The notes under the pieces were generated by a model. That model saw only the letters and a program-made list of their open reading frames with translations, did not search any database and was not told where the DNA came from. Positions 9,265 to 19,497 of a DNA stretch of 64,000 bases are shown piece after piece (the stretch's first letter is position 1; every line of letters starts with the position of its first letter). Position numbers and translations under genes: made by a program. Source of the stretch: Canna indica (taxonomy: Eukaryota; Streptophyta; Magnoliopsida; Zingiberales; Cannaceae); the NCBI GenBank assembly GCA_034359265.1, contig CP136893.1, forward strand, positions 44,899,501 through 44,963,500, given 5' to 3'.

Positions 9265-11392
9265 TATTGGGATGTGATTTGAAATAGCGTAATGGAAATA
9301 GCAATTAAAAATTCAAACCATCCCGAAACAATGATCTACTTTAGCAATATTTAACAAAATCAATCTACGAGTAGAAGGAGAAGGTATACCTTATACCATG
9401 GTTGGATTGAGTGCTCCTATTCCCGTTTCAAGACACACACACGCACGTCCTCCAATGAAAGTCCATACCAGGCATCTCGCGACAAGGGGGCAGTGAACAA
9501 TCAGACTCATAGTGGCTCAACGAAGATGCTTTCTCAAATCCCGAAACCTCAAGAGCTAGGCTGACCCTTCCACCAAGAATCGGGTTCCAAAATGAGAGGA
9601 AGAGGAGATGAGAAAGCCACGGAATGAGAAGGTAGATGAAAGAATACCATGGAACGAGGATGAAGTAGGTGACACACCCAAGTAGAAGACACCTTCAATT
9701 TGGCTTCGCAAAAGACCGGGAAGGAGGAAGTAGATGGCCGGCCACCAAGGGAGAGGAGGAGCGATTCCTTAGAACTTTTCCACTCAAGAACCCTATCAAG
9801 AATCAGGTTCTTAGTCCCCTCCAAAATGAAAAGCTAATTTGCTTAACCCCTCAAGAAGGTTTGGCCACCAAGGATTTATAGGGGGCATGGGCGGCTACAA
9901 GAGTAGACCCGGCCCCCCTAAAAACTCTCTCCCCGGAATTCAAAAATAATTTATATTTAATGGCTTCTTAATTAATTCAAAATTAATTAAATCCAATTAA
10001 ATATAAACTTTAATTTATCTCCATAAATTAAGAGCCTATAAACAATTATCTAGATAAACCAATCCCCTAAACAATAGGAACGAGATTTATCTAAATAATT
10101 CGAATTCCTATTAATTAATAGAATTATGATTTATCCTCATAAATCATATATGTATTAATTTTATGATTTATCTTCATAAATCAAATTCCTATTAATTATG
10201 ATTTATCCAAATACATTAATTCCTAATTAATTGGTTAGGCTCATGGTTAGAAACTAATTTTCTCACCATGTATTTTTTATTCAAAATCAAATTATATTTA
10301 ATTCATAATTAAATACATTCCTGGTCAAGTAGTTAATTAAATATTTAATTCATAATTAAATTTAGTCAACTACATAAAATATTATCATGTGACAATCCCT
10401 ACAATTTAGGGATGCCCTACAAATTGGAGTTGCCGAGGAACTCCTTCCTTGCGCATTTGTTCCTATAGGAAATATCTTTCCTATCATATTCGTAAACAAG
10501 ATCCTTGATCGAGTTGCAGCATGTCTATGCTAGTAGACATATAGGGCCGCATTCGGACTTTATCTTATAAGGTCCATTACGAGGTTAGCCTGTTATGTGT
10601 GACCCATTGGGCCTCACACTAAGCCAGTAGTGAGTTGTGCATAACGGAGAGTCGGATCCGGTAGAACAACATCTATTCGAAACTTACGAGCCTCCACTAA
10701 AACCCCTTTAGTGTGGTCATGAGAGACTTCACTCACAAGTCAAGATTGACGTCTAGCAACGTGTCATGACTACCCGGATAGTGTGAGGTTCAATCTACGG
10801 GGATCGAATGCCTTTCGGTGATTAGTTATCAAGAAACTAAGTCCCTCAGTTACAATGTCCCGAATATGGCTAGGGTACAGAAGAAGTGTCAAACCCTAAT
10901 ACCGATTCATATATATTTTGCCTGCCAAGTCGTCATCTCAATAATGACATGTTAGAAACCTTTTTTCGACATTCATATCTATTATGGCAAGAGATTCCTG
11001 AGTCGACACTTGCAGGGACACATAGGACATTATCTCCTCTCACTAGGAGTAACTAATTCCATATTGGTTGCTCACAAACCTTCATGGGCGTTGTCCTATG
11101 CCAGAGGTATCCGACTCATGACATTGAAGGCCTCGTAAGGATAAGTCAAAAGCAATGGGTCGACACTCTCAAGGTAACCATGACAACCTTAGGTCCAAGG
11201 ACTACTTGCACCTACTATCACCCAAGGAACATCCCATCGACACTCATATAAGGATTCTATTCTGTGTTCCTCGTGTAGGTCCGTTCAGTGGACTCATTCG
11301 CTAATGAACACTTGCACTTGTACATTAAATGATGGCTCATAGGTAACTGTGAGATCAGCTACCCCTTATCGTATAAGGCATGTACCAAGTGC
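9265..11392 (-). repeat. 3' LTR remnant of copia-3 (5' part missing)
   Basis: Matches, on the minus strand, the copia-3-family LTR seen complete at 11532-23779 (with nested insertions) and 49494-55126. The LTR end here reads CCCAATA at 9265 where the others read CCCAACA, a G to A change on the plus strand. Its beginning (about 260 bp) is missing, and at 11392 it joins directly to copia-3 integrase coding sequence, so a deletion removed the rest of pol and the LTR start. Small open frames inside (for example 9549-9824) are not taken as genes. Confidence 0.75.
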
Positions 11393-12644
11393 GAGGCATG
11401 GACCGCATCATATCTAGCAATGTGCGATTCCTCCTTTCAAACACTCCATTATGCTGTGGTGTGCCAGGAAGGGTCCATTTGGAGACAATCCCATTGTCCT
11501 TGAGATAACTTAGGAACTCAATGGATAAGTATGAAAGGAATAATGCCCTTGAGCCAATCATATATCGATATGTTTAGGGACTATTCAAGGGTAATCGACT
11601 TAATGCGGCAACTTTTTCATCATATGCTGCATCTTTATTCATAAAGATTTTGATGAACCCCATGAACCCGAGCAAATGATTCTTAGGCCATGATGAGAAT
11701 ATTCCAATGAGACTTGGAATCCAAATGCCCATGTTCTATATGTTCCTAGTCGCAGGATCACCAATTAGGGGATTGGTGATTCCGGATGGACTAGTGCACT
11801 TGGTACATCCCCTATACGATAAGGGGTAGCTGATCTCACTATGAACCGTCATTAATGTACAAGTGCAGGTGCTCATTAGGGAATGAGTTAACTGAATGGA
11901 CTTTCACAAGGAACACAAAATGGAATCATTACATTAGTGTCGATAGGATGTTCCTCGGGTGATAGGATGTGCAAGTAGTCCTTTGACCTGAGGTGTCATG
12001 GTTATCTTGTGAGTGACAACCCATTGCTTTGGTTCTATCCCTACGTGGCCCTCAGTGTCATGTGCCAGGTATTATTGGGCCTTGAGAAGCATTCATGGAG
12101 GTAGGTGAGCAACCAACATGGAATCGGTTACTCCGAGTGAGAGGAGATAATGTCCTATGTGTCCGAGCAAGTGTCGACACGGGAATCTCTGGCCAGAGTA
12201 GACATGAAAGTCAGGAAGATGTTTTTGATGTTTCATTATTGAGATGACATCTTGGTGGGTGAAATACATATAAATCATTTTTAGGGTTTAACACTTCTTC
12301 CGTACCCAAGCCGACTTCGGGACATTGTAACCGAAGGACTTAGTTTCATGGTAACTAATAACCAAAGGGCGTTCGATCCCTATAGATTGAACCTCACACT
12401 ATCCGGGTAGTCATGACACGTTGCTAGACGTCAATCTCGACTTGCTAGTTGAGTCTCTCACGACCACACTAAAGGGGTTTAAGTGAAGGCTCGTAAGTTT
12501 TGAATAGAAGCCTTTCTATCGGATCTGACTCTCCGTTATGCACAACTCACTACTAGCTTAATGTGGAGCCCAATGGATCACACACAACAATCTAACCTCG
12601 TAACAGACTTTATGAGATAGAGTCCGAATGCGGCACTATATGTC
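10536..12644. repeat. Large inverted repeat formed by two copia-3-family LTR segments
   Basis: Arms of about 850 bp (10536-11392 and 11796-12644), separated by about 400 bp. They are the same LTR portion in opposite orientations: one from the copia-3 3' LTR, the other from the solo LTR inserted nearby. The match is clear by eye but not perfect. Confidence 0.8.
11393..11526 (-). pseudogene. pol: Integrase fragment of copia-3 (second half)
   Basis: Minus-strand sequence with FLSYLKDNGIVSKWT, PGTPQHNGVFERRNRTLLDM and MRSM, the region around the catalytic Glu of Ty1/copia integrases. It continues in sense from the fragment ending at 23785 (SDxGGEYF). The two halves were separated by the solo LTR at 11532-23779, which is flanked by AAGTA on both sides. 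On the left the coding sequence breaks off into the LTR remnant at 11392. Confidence 0.85.
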
Positions 12645-12864
12645 TATAATATCCTAGATATTATTATTTAATTCTATTACTGTTGTGATTGTTGTGCGAA
12701 ATCCAACACTAGAAGGGGGGGTTGAATAGTGTCAGTCCCCTTTTACAATTTTCTTTTACTCAATTTTATCTTCTTAATGCAATTGTTCTTTGATGGTTGA
12801 TATGATCTCAATTCAATGTGAATGATAAAAGCAAGTAAATAAACAATGCAAACAACAATATTTA

Positions 12865-12913
12865 TAGTAGTTCGGCCAACCGCCTACTCCACTACCTTGG
12901 CTCCTTACCAAGG
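12865..12913 (-). repeat. SIRE-like LTR hairpin module, copia-2 3' LTR
   Basis: CCTTGG (12895-12900) pairs with CCAAGG (12908-12913), next to a second possible stem with CCACTA (12889-12894) and TAGTAG. The same module occurs in every SIRE-like LTR of the window, with changed but still pairing arms in the copia-5 family. It lies downstream of the TATA box in sense. Confidence 0.75.
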
Positions 12914-13347
12914 ATTTCTAAACACTACTTTATAGAATTTATGTTTCCCTTTGAATACACTTGAGAGGACACCCTTCTCCGTCACTTGGAGAACATCTCA
13001 ATCCTATTCACCTAGGCAAAACACAATTCTACATAGTTTACCCTAAGTGTTTCCTAGCAAACCTAACAAGCTATCTCAAACTAGAAAACAAGATACAATA
13101 AGGATCAAATACAAGGTAAGAGCTAAGAAATCAAAGATTAAACCAAGCTTCTTTCCACCGCCTTCTTGTCTTCAACTCGCAAGATGATGACTCCAAGGAT
13201 TGCAACCAAGTTGAAGTAGAAAGAAGCAGCGCCTGGATTTGCAATTGAGGATGGAAGCAGAGGGCGTGTGCAGGTGAAGGTCTTTGAAGGCTTTAAAGAA
13301 CTCTTTTAATGCTCAAGTAAGATTGCAAAAAGTGTTTAATGAAGTTT

Positions 13348-13374
13348 GGTGAGGGGTATTTATAACCCCTCACC
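13348..13374 (-). promoter_or_regulatory. TATA box in an inverted repeat, copia-2 3' LTR
   Basis: Perfect 10-bp arms GGTGAGGGGT (13348-13357) and ACCCCTCACC (13365-13374) enclose ATTTATA, which on the sense (minus) strand is TATAAAT. The palindrome clusters lie immediately upstream in sense. Confidence 0.7.
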
Positions 13375-13386
13375 CGAACGGATCGT

Positions 13387-13810
13387 TCAACGGGCAAAAA
13401 GTCGACCGTTGAGCCCGTTCGGTCGAGGCTGGTCGATCTGTCGGTCGATCGACGGATCGACCGCCTAGTGCGACTGCTCGTAGCTGAGAGAGGTCGGTCG
13501 ACCATCGGGTCGACCGCCAACAAATCTTCTGACATTTGGTCAACCCATTGGTCGATCGAATTACTGCACCGAATCACGAGAATGAGGCCATCTTTAGGTC
13601 GGTCGACCGCTACCTTTCTGCCAATTTTTCGCCTCTGTCGGTCGACCAACTGGTCGACAGATGCAGCCCTGTTGTTTAGCCTTCGCCACATTCGGTCGAT
13701 CGATTTGTCGACCCGATGGCTTTTGCCAGATTTTTGCGATCTTCGGTCGACCAGTCGGTCGACCGAATGGGCTGCAATGCTATATTGCCTTGTTCGATCG
13801 ACCGAAGCCA
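13387..13810 (-). repeat. GTCGAC/CGATCG palindrome cluster in copia-2 3' LTR (U3)
   Basis: Many short palindromes built on GGTCGACC and CGATCGACCG are spaced by 20-70 bp of unique sequence, just upstream of the TATA box in the sense direction. Shorter versions are present in the other SIRE-like LTRs. Confidence 0.8.
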
Positions 13811-14138
13811 GGCTAAGGATGACTTCTTCCTTGTATTTTTGCATACCTTTTCTATGGGTTTGGTTACCAAGTTTCAACTTGGATAACCTTACATTTTAGG
13901 CTTGGGATAAACTATCCTAGGGACGTATTACATTAAATCTACTTGACTTAATCCCGAGCCTTTCTCCAATGATTTCTTTTTCCGTTTCTTTGACGATCTT
14001 TTCCGTCGTCCCGTTTGAACGGATTTGGCATGCGTATTGCAACCTCAATTTGAACTCAAAACTTCACACTTGGATTAAATACGTGTTTGTTATCATCAAA
14101 ATAAAGATGGAGGCTTAAGAGAGACCCTTAAGCCAACA

Positions 14139-14743
14139 ATCTCCCCCTTTTTGATGATGACAAACATAACATAATTTTTTTTAAAAAAAATATAAGCATT
14201 TGTGAGTTTGAGTTCAAGAGTTAGGGTATGCAAGATAAATACTTTGGCCTATTCATTCAACTTTCTAACTTAGCATATACATCCAACTTCTTATGACTCA
14301 ACCTATGCTCCCCCTATCAATGTGCATATACAATTATCTATAGCTTGACCTATGCTCCCCCCTACCATTGTGCATGTCATTTAAACAAAATTAACTCCCC
14401 CTAACTATATCTCTTCTCCTTAACTATAAAATCACACTATCTATATGCATCATGAAAACCAAGTGTGACCTTACTTTTTCTCCCCCTTTTGACATCAATC
14501 AAAAAGGGTAAGAATTAAGGTAGAATTAATGAAACTTCATCATAAAACCAAAAAAAAAAAACCCGAGAAAGCCACATAAAAAAAAAAACCAAGTATCATC
14601 TATCACTATAGTCCTTCCCATTAATGTAAGCCTATAGAAGACAAACACCAATAGATCGCAAAGCCCCACTACAGAGCAATACAGATGATACTTTTTATAG
14701 AATGCAAGTTTTGAAACGATGTAAATTTTGAAGAAAATACTCT
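14139..14743 (-). other. Copia-2 3' untranslated region and polypurine tract
   Basis: The minus-strand purine tract AAAAAGGGGGAGAT (about 14139-14154) precedes the LTR start. A second A/G-rich stretch lies around 14480-14515. The rest (to the end of RNase H at about 14744) has no open frame of note and no envelope-like gene. Confidence 0.75.
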
Positions 14744-15241
14744 TTAATCACAAGGTGAAGCACAAATTCCTAGTTGCATCGTTAAAGTTGTGAAACTTTC
14801 TTCAACTAAGGGTTTTGTAAATATATCGGCAAGTCGTTTATCGGTGGATACAAATTCTACCGTTATATTTCCCTTAGCTACATTATCCCTAAGAAAATGA
14901 TGTCTTAAATCAATATGCTTAGTTCTAGAATGTAAAATGGGATTTTTGGTTAAATTAATTGCACTAGAATTATGACAATGTATAGGTATGCAAGAATACC
15001 TAAGTCCATAGTCTAAAAGGGTTTGTTTCATCCAAAGGACTTGCGCACAACAACTAGCCGCGGCGATGTATTCCGCTTCAGTAGTTGAAAGCGCAATCGA
15101 GTTTTGTTTCTTTGAGAACTAAGAAACAAGACTTGCTCCTAAGAATTGACAACACCCACTAGTGCTTTTCCTATCTACCTTACATCCGATAAAATCAGCG
15201 TCCGAAAAACCGATTAAATCAAATGATGCATGACATGGATA
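14744..15241 (-). pseudogene. pol: RNase H of copia-2 (broken)
   Basis: Minus-strand copia RNase H. The first part (about 15241-15040, broken by a stop near 15120) covers SDADF- and TEAEYIA-type motifs. The open part 15031-14744 begins MKQTLLDYGLRYSCIPI and continues HCHNSSAINLTKNP, SRTKHIDLRHHF and ADIFTKPL. The catalytic Asp in the usual CDN motif is His here (copia-6 keeps CDN), so activity is unlikely even apart from the stops. Confidence 0.8.
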
Positions 15242-16383
15242 CTATAATCCTAAGTCAACCGTGCCCTTTAGATATCTCAATATACGTTTTACCGCACTTA
15301 AATGAGACATCTTGGGGCAAGATTGAAACCTAGCACATACACATACGCTAAACACGATATCGGGTCTACTTGCGGTTAAATAGAGGAGATTATCGATCAT
15401 ACCTCGATATTGTTTTTCGTCCACTTTAATGCCCTCTTCATCTTTGTCAAGCTTGATGGATGCGCTCATAGGTGTAGAAGCTATCTTGGCTTCATTCATC
15501 CTAAACCTTTTGATGAGCTCCTTTGTGTACTTAGCTTGATTGATGAAGATCCCTTTGTTGGTTTGCTTGATTTGGAGACCAAGCATGAAGGAGAGCTCTC
15601 CCATCATACTCATCTCAAATTCATCCTGCATATACTTAGCAAACCACTCACAAAGCATTTCATTAGTGGCACCAAAAATTATATCATCAACATAGATTTG
15701 AACTAGTAGCATGTCATTTTCATGGTGCTTAATGAAAAGTGAAACATCCGCTTTTCCTATATCAAAACCTTGTTCAATTAAGAAAATAGAAAGTCTTTCG
15801 TACCAAGCCCCAGGGGCTTGTTTTAAACCATATAAAGCCTTTTTGATTTTGAAAACATGATTTGGAAACTCAAAACTTTCAAACCTGGGGGGTTGTTCAA
15901 CATAAACTTCTTCATTTATAAAACCATTTAAAAAAGCACTTTTTACATCCATTTGAAAGAGTTTAAAACCTTAAAGCTAGCATATGCTAAAAGCATCCTA
16001 ATTGCTTCTAATCTAGCTACGGGAGCATATGTTTCATTATAGTCTATTCCTTCTTGTTTGTTGTACCCTTGTGCCACTAGCCTAGCTTTGTTTCTAATAA
16101 CTAGTCCTTCTTCATCTAGCTTATTACTAAATACCCACTTGGTTCCAATAATGGTTTGATCACTAGGTCTAGGCACTAAGTCCCATACATCATTTCTATC
16201 AAATTGGTTGAGTTCTTGCATAGCTAATACCCAACACTCATCTTCTATAGCTTCCTTAACATTCTTAGGCTCTACTTGAGAAACAAAAGCTACATATTGG
16301 CATAAATTTTTATGTTTAGAATGTGTTACCACTCCCGTTGAAGGCTCTCCAATGACTTTGTCTATTGGATGATCTCTTACCAA
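15242..16383 (-). pseudogene. pol: Reverse transcriptase of copia-2 (one frameshift)
   Basis: Two overlapping open segments. The one at 16383-15943 has [30 protein letters not shown] and [21 protein letters not shown]. The one at 15952-15242 has [28 protein letters not shown], the catalytic YVDDIIFGATN, SFMLGLQIKQ and YRGMIDNLLYLTASRPDI. The break between them is a single frameshift near 15950. The catalytic YVDD box is intact. The order and spacing are those of a Ty1/copia RT. Confidence 0.88.
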
Positions 16384-16449
16384 TCGGTATCCCTTAGGGA
16401 GAGGTGGTAGAGCTTCTTCTTCTTCTTCATCTTCAACTTGAGGTTGACT

Positions 16450-17293
16450 TCAGGATGAAGGTTCTTCATGTTGGGTTTCCTCATTATCTTCATCCTCCAC
16501 TTCCTTATCATGAAGTGTGAGATCCTCAAGCTCCTCACCTACATTCACAATCTTGATATTTCTTGAAGAATCATTAGTTTCATTGAAAGTAACATGCATG
16601 GATTCTTCAACAATCATTGTCCTACGGTTATAAACTCTATAAGCCTTAGAGTTAGTAGAGTAACCTAGGAAAATTCTTTCATCGGATTTAGAATCAAATT
16701 TTCCTAAATTCTTTTTAGTATTTAAAATGAAAATATCCCACATTTGGGATTTTACCATTCCAAAGCAAAAAAGGTGTTTTCTTTATTTTTGGTCTTAATA
16801 AAACTCGATTAAGAACATAACACGAAGTATTTATAGCTTCGGCCCAAAAATATTTAGGCAAATTATTTTCGCATAACATAGTCCTAGCCATTTCTTGTAA
16901 AGTTCTATTCTTCCTCTCAACCACCTCATTTTGTTGAGGGGTCCTAGGGGAAGAAAAGGTATGTTGAATACCTAGATCATCACAAAATTCGGAAAATTTT
17001 TCATTTTTAAACTCCCCTCCATTGTCACTCCTAATTTTCAAAATAGAAACTCCTTTTTTATTTGAAACTTTCTTTGCACATTTTTTGAAAAACTCAAAAG
17101 CTTCATTTTTCTTAGCCAAAAAGAAAACTCAAGTAAATCTAGAAAAGTCATCAACCAATACATAACAATAAAGCTTTCCACCTAGACTAGCTACATCACA
17201 TGGACCAAAGAGATCCATTTGCACAAGCTCAAGAATTCTAGATGTACTAACTTGATTAATACTATGGAATGATTATTTTACTTGCTTACTAAG
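16450..17293 (-). pseudogene. pol: Integrase of copia-2 (broken)
   Basis: Minus-strand integrase. Segment 17119-16715 holds ILKIRSDNGGEFKNEKF (second catalytic Asp) and FSSPRTPQQNEVVERKNRTL (catalytic Glu; the usual QNGVVE reads QNEVVE). WAEAINTSCYVLNRVLLRP follows. Segment 16758-16450 continues with FDSKSDERIFLGYSTNSKAYRVYNRRT and an acidic tail. The first catalytic Asp region (about 17120-17290) is interrupted by stops. The product would insert the cDNA into the genome. Confidence 0.85.
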
Positions 17294-17880
17294 TTAACAT
17301 GCATCACAAAGTTTATCTTTTTCAAACTTTATCTTTGGTAATCCTTTTACTAGGTCTTTCCTAGATATCTCTTGGATGAGGCTCATGCTAGCATGTCCTA
17401 GCCTTCTATGCCACAACCAAGAGTCATTTTCCATGGCAACTAAGCATCTAATATGAGGATTAGCCAAGACATTTAATTCTAGGGTGTATACATTTTCTTG
17501 CCTATTTCCTATGAACATGATATCATTTGAGGGTGTACTTCTAATAATGCATTTAGATGCCTCAAAGATAATTATGTACCCATTATCACATAATTGGGAT
17601 ATGCTAATCAAATTATGCTTTAAACCATCAACTAACAAAACATTTTTGATACATGGGTAAGGGAGTATACCTATGTCACCAATGCCAACAATCTTACCTT
17701 TGGCATTGTCTCTACATGTGACATGTCCACCATCTTTACTTGATAGGGTTGCAAACAAATTGATGTCTCCCATCATGTGCTTGGAGCAATCGCTATCCAA
17801 TATCCAAGTACTCCTACTTGGTTGAGGATGCTTCTCCATCTATAAAAGGAGAAAAAACTTCCTTAGGTACCCAAATTTTC
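17294..17880 (-). pseudogene. pol: Protease and pre-integrase zinc domain of copia-2
   Basis: Open minus-strand stretch beginning MEKHPQPSRSTWILDSDCSKHM. The aspartic protease box of copia elements is D-S-G-C-S; this copy reads DSDCS, so the Gly of the catalytic triad is Asp. The GAG pre-integrase motif follows (WLWHRRLGHASMSLIQ and DKLCDAC, an HxxxH-CxxC finger). The frame stops at 17294, just before the integrase core. Confidence 0.85.
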
Positions 17881-18318
17881 TTGGGTCCTTGGGTGTTAGT
17901 CAATTTTGAAACCCATGTGAATCTTGCATATGAGTTCCTTCTTAATGCACAATCTTTTGCCATGTGGCCAAAAATACCACAAGAAAAATAATTTCCATAA
18001 AATTTTCTTTGTGTGTGTGTGAGAGCATGGGAGTGTGATGATTTCTTTTTATTGATAACTTTTGGCATGGCATTTTGAATAGTTGTCATCTTTTCATTGA
18101 GCATGCAAAGTTCCCTTTTTAATGTAAGCATGCTAACATTTAAATGCTCTATTGTATCACATAAATACTTATTTTCTTTTTCTAGTTTTTCATTGTCAAT
18201 CTCTAGGTCTTTCTTAGCCTTTGGTGCAATTTTCTTCCTTAAGATTGTCTATTTCTTTCCTAAGATCTTTACATGAAAGTAATAAGCTATCATTTTTAAT
18301 TTCTAAGGATCTATTGTC
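17814..18318 (-). pseudogene. gag: C-terminal gag of copia-2, coiled coil and second knuckle
   Basis: Continues gag after a stop near 18318. The open segment 18131-17814 has KRELCMLNEKMTTIQNAMPK (end of the coiled coil) and a second zinc knuckle. That knuckle reads YFSCGIFGHMAKDC, with Tyr (codon 17988-17990) in place of the first Cys seen in copia-4 (CFSCGIF). The stretch 18132-18318 is Lys/Glu-rich coiled-coil sequence with a frameshift. Confidence 0.75.
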
Positions 18319-19440
18319 CTATTTGAGATCTCTAAAGTTTCTCCTAATTGTAACGAACTCATCATGCATTTGCTCAAATTCAATTTGTAATTCTTCTTGA
18401 GTAAATGAATTTTCACCAAAATTAAATTTTACCTCATCATCCGTTGCCATCAAGCAAAGGTTTGCTTTTTCACTCCTTTCCTCTTCTTCACTTGATGAGG
18501 CCTCGCTTTCGTCCCATGTAGCCATCATTGTCTTCTTCTTCTTGTTGTACTTTTTTCTCTTGTGAGGGTTGGAGGTAGTGGCCATCTTTAGAAGTGGGCA
18601 ATCCTTCCTTAGGTGCCCCGTCTCGTTGCAATTGTAGCAAGTGTAGCCACTTCTTTCTTTCCTCATGCCTCCCCTCATGAAGCTCATGAACCTTCTGGCA
18701 AGCATTGCCATTTCTTCAAGGTCATCCATCTCTTCTTCGGATGATGATGACTCTTCAGCCTGATGTGATGCTTTTAAGGCAATGGTCTTGCCTTTAGAAG
18801 CATCTTCTTCTTGATATTGCTTCATGTGGGTCTCATGTGTCATGAGATACCCAATGAGCTCGGTGATCTTTAGCGTGCTCAAATCCTTGGCTTCCATGAT
18901 GGTCGTCACTTTGGATTCCCAAGATTTTGGAAGGGAACGAAGGAGTTTCCTTACCTTATCCTCTTCCCTTATCTCCCGGCCAAGGTTAGCTAAGCCATTC
19001 ATAATATTTTGAAACCTAGCATGCATGGCATCAATAGACTCATGTGAAAGCATTTTAAACATTTCATAGTCATGCATGAGTAAATTGATTTTGGATTCCT
19101 TTACTTGTGAAGTCCCTTCATGGGTGGTCTCTAGGACCTTCCACACTTCGTATGCGGACTTGCATGTAGAGATCCTATTAAATTCATTAATTGATAGGCC
19201 GCAATATAGAGCATTGACGGCCTTGGCATTACCATTAAAGAGCCTAACTTCCTCTTGGTCCCATTTATCCATGTCCTTATCGGGTTGTTTATACGCTACT
19301 AGGATCATCCTCCATACATCCATGCCTAAGGATTGAAGGAAGCCATACATGCGAATCTTCCAATAGTCATAGTTGTTCCCATCGAATAGTGGTGGAGTGT
19401 TAGTAGAGGAACCTTGAGCTAATTGGATTTCACTAGACAT
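18319..19440 (-). pseudogene. gag: Gag of copia-2 (373-codon open frame)
   Basis: Starts MSSEIQLAQGSSTNTPPLFDG about 45 bp inside the primer-binding site, the normal gag start for this clade. Residues ~1-230 form the UBN2-type gag capsid region (DYWKIRM, VWKVLETTHEGTSQVKESK and the ARFQNIMNGLANLG helix). An acidic SSSSEEEMDDLEEMA stretch and a CCHC knuckle, CYNCNETGHLRKDC, lie near residue 275. A second acidic serine stretch and the start of a coiled coil follow. The frame is long and intact to 18319, the best-preserved gag here, but the downstream stop separates it from pol. Confidence 0.88.
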
Positions 19441-19483
19441 CTTGACTTGTAGGGAAGATGGTTAAATCTTAACCTACGACCTA

Positions 19484-19495
19484 GCTCTGATACCA
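19484..19495 (-). other. Primer-binding site of copia-2
   Basis: Minus-strand TGGTATCAGAGC, complementary to the 3' end of initiator Met-tRNA, two bases inside the 5' LTR end at 19498. Confidence 0.92.
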
Positions 19496-19497
19496 AT

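Larger units (their letters stand above)
12690..14138 (-). repeat. 3' LTR of copia-2 (full length, 1449 bp)
   Basis: On the minus strand it starts TGTTGGCTTAAGG at 14138 and ends in GCACAACA at 12690. In order it has GTCGAC/CGATCG palindrome clusters (13387-13810), a TATA box inside an inverted repeat (13348-13374) and the hairpin module near 12865-12915. A 194-codon open frame on this strand (13293-13877) is a by-product of the stop-poor palindromes. Confidence 0.9.

Noticed and set aside
9549..9881. Two opposite 70-91 codon frames in the copia-3 LTR
   Set aside because: The same region in the other LTR copies (23400-23520 and 49790-49990) is interrupted or reads differently, so there is no coding conservation.
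13293..13877. 194-codon minus-strand open frame with VDRLVDR-type repeats
   Set aside because: It lies wholly in the copia-2 3' LTR and arises because GTCGAC and CGATCG palindromes contain few stops. It spans the TATA box and has no family resemblance. Shorter versions appear in the other LTRs.
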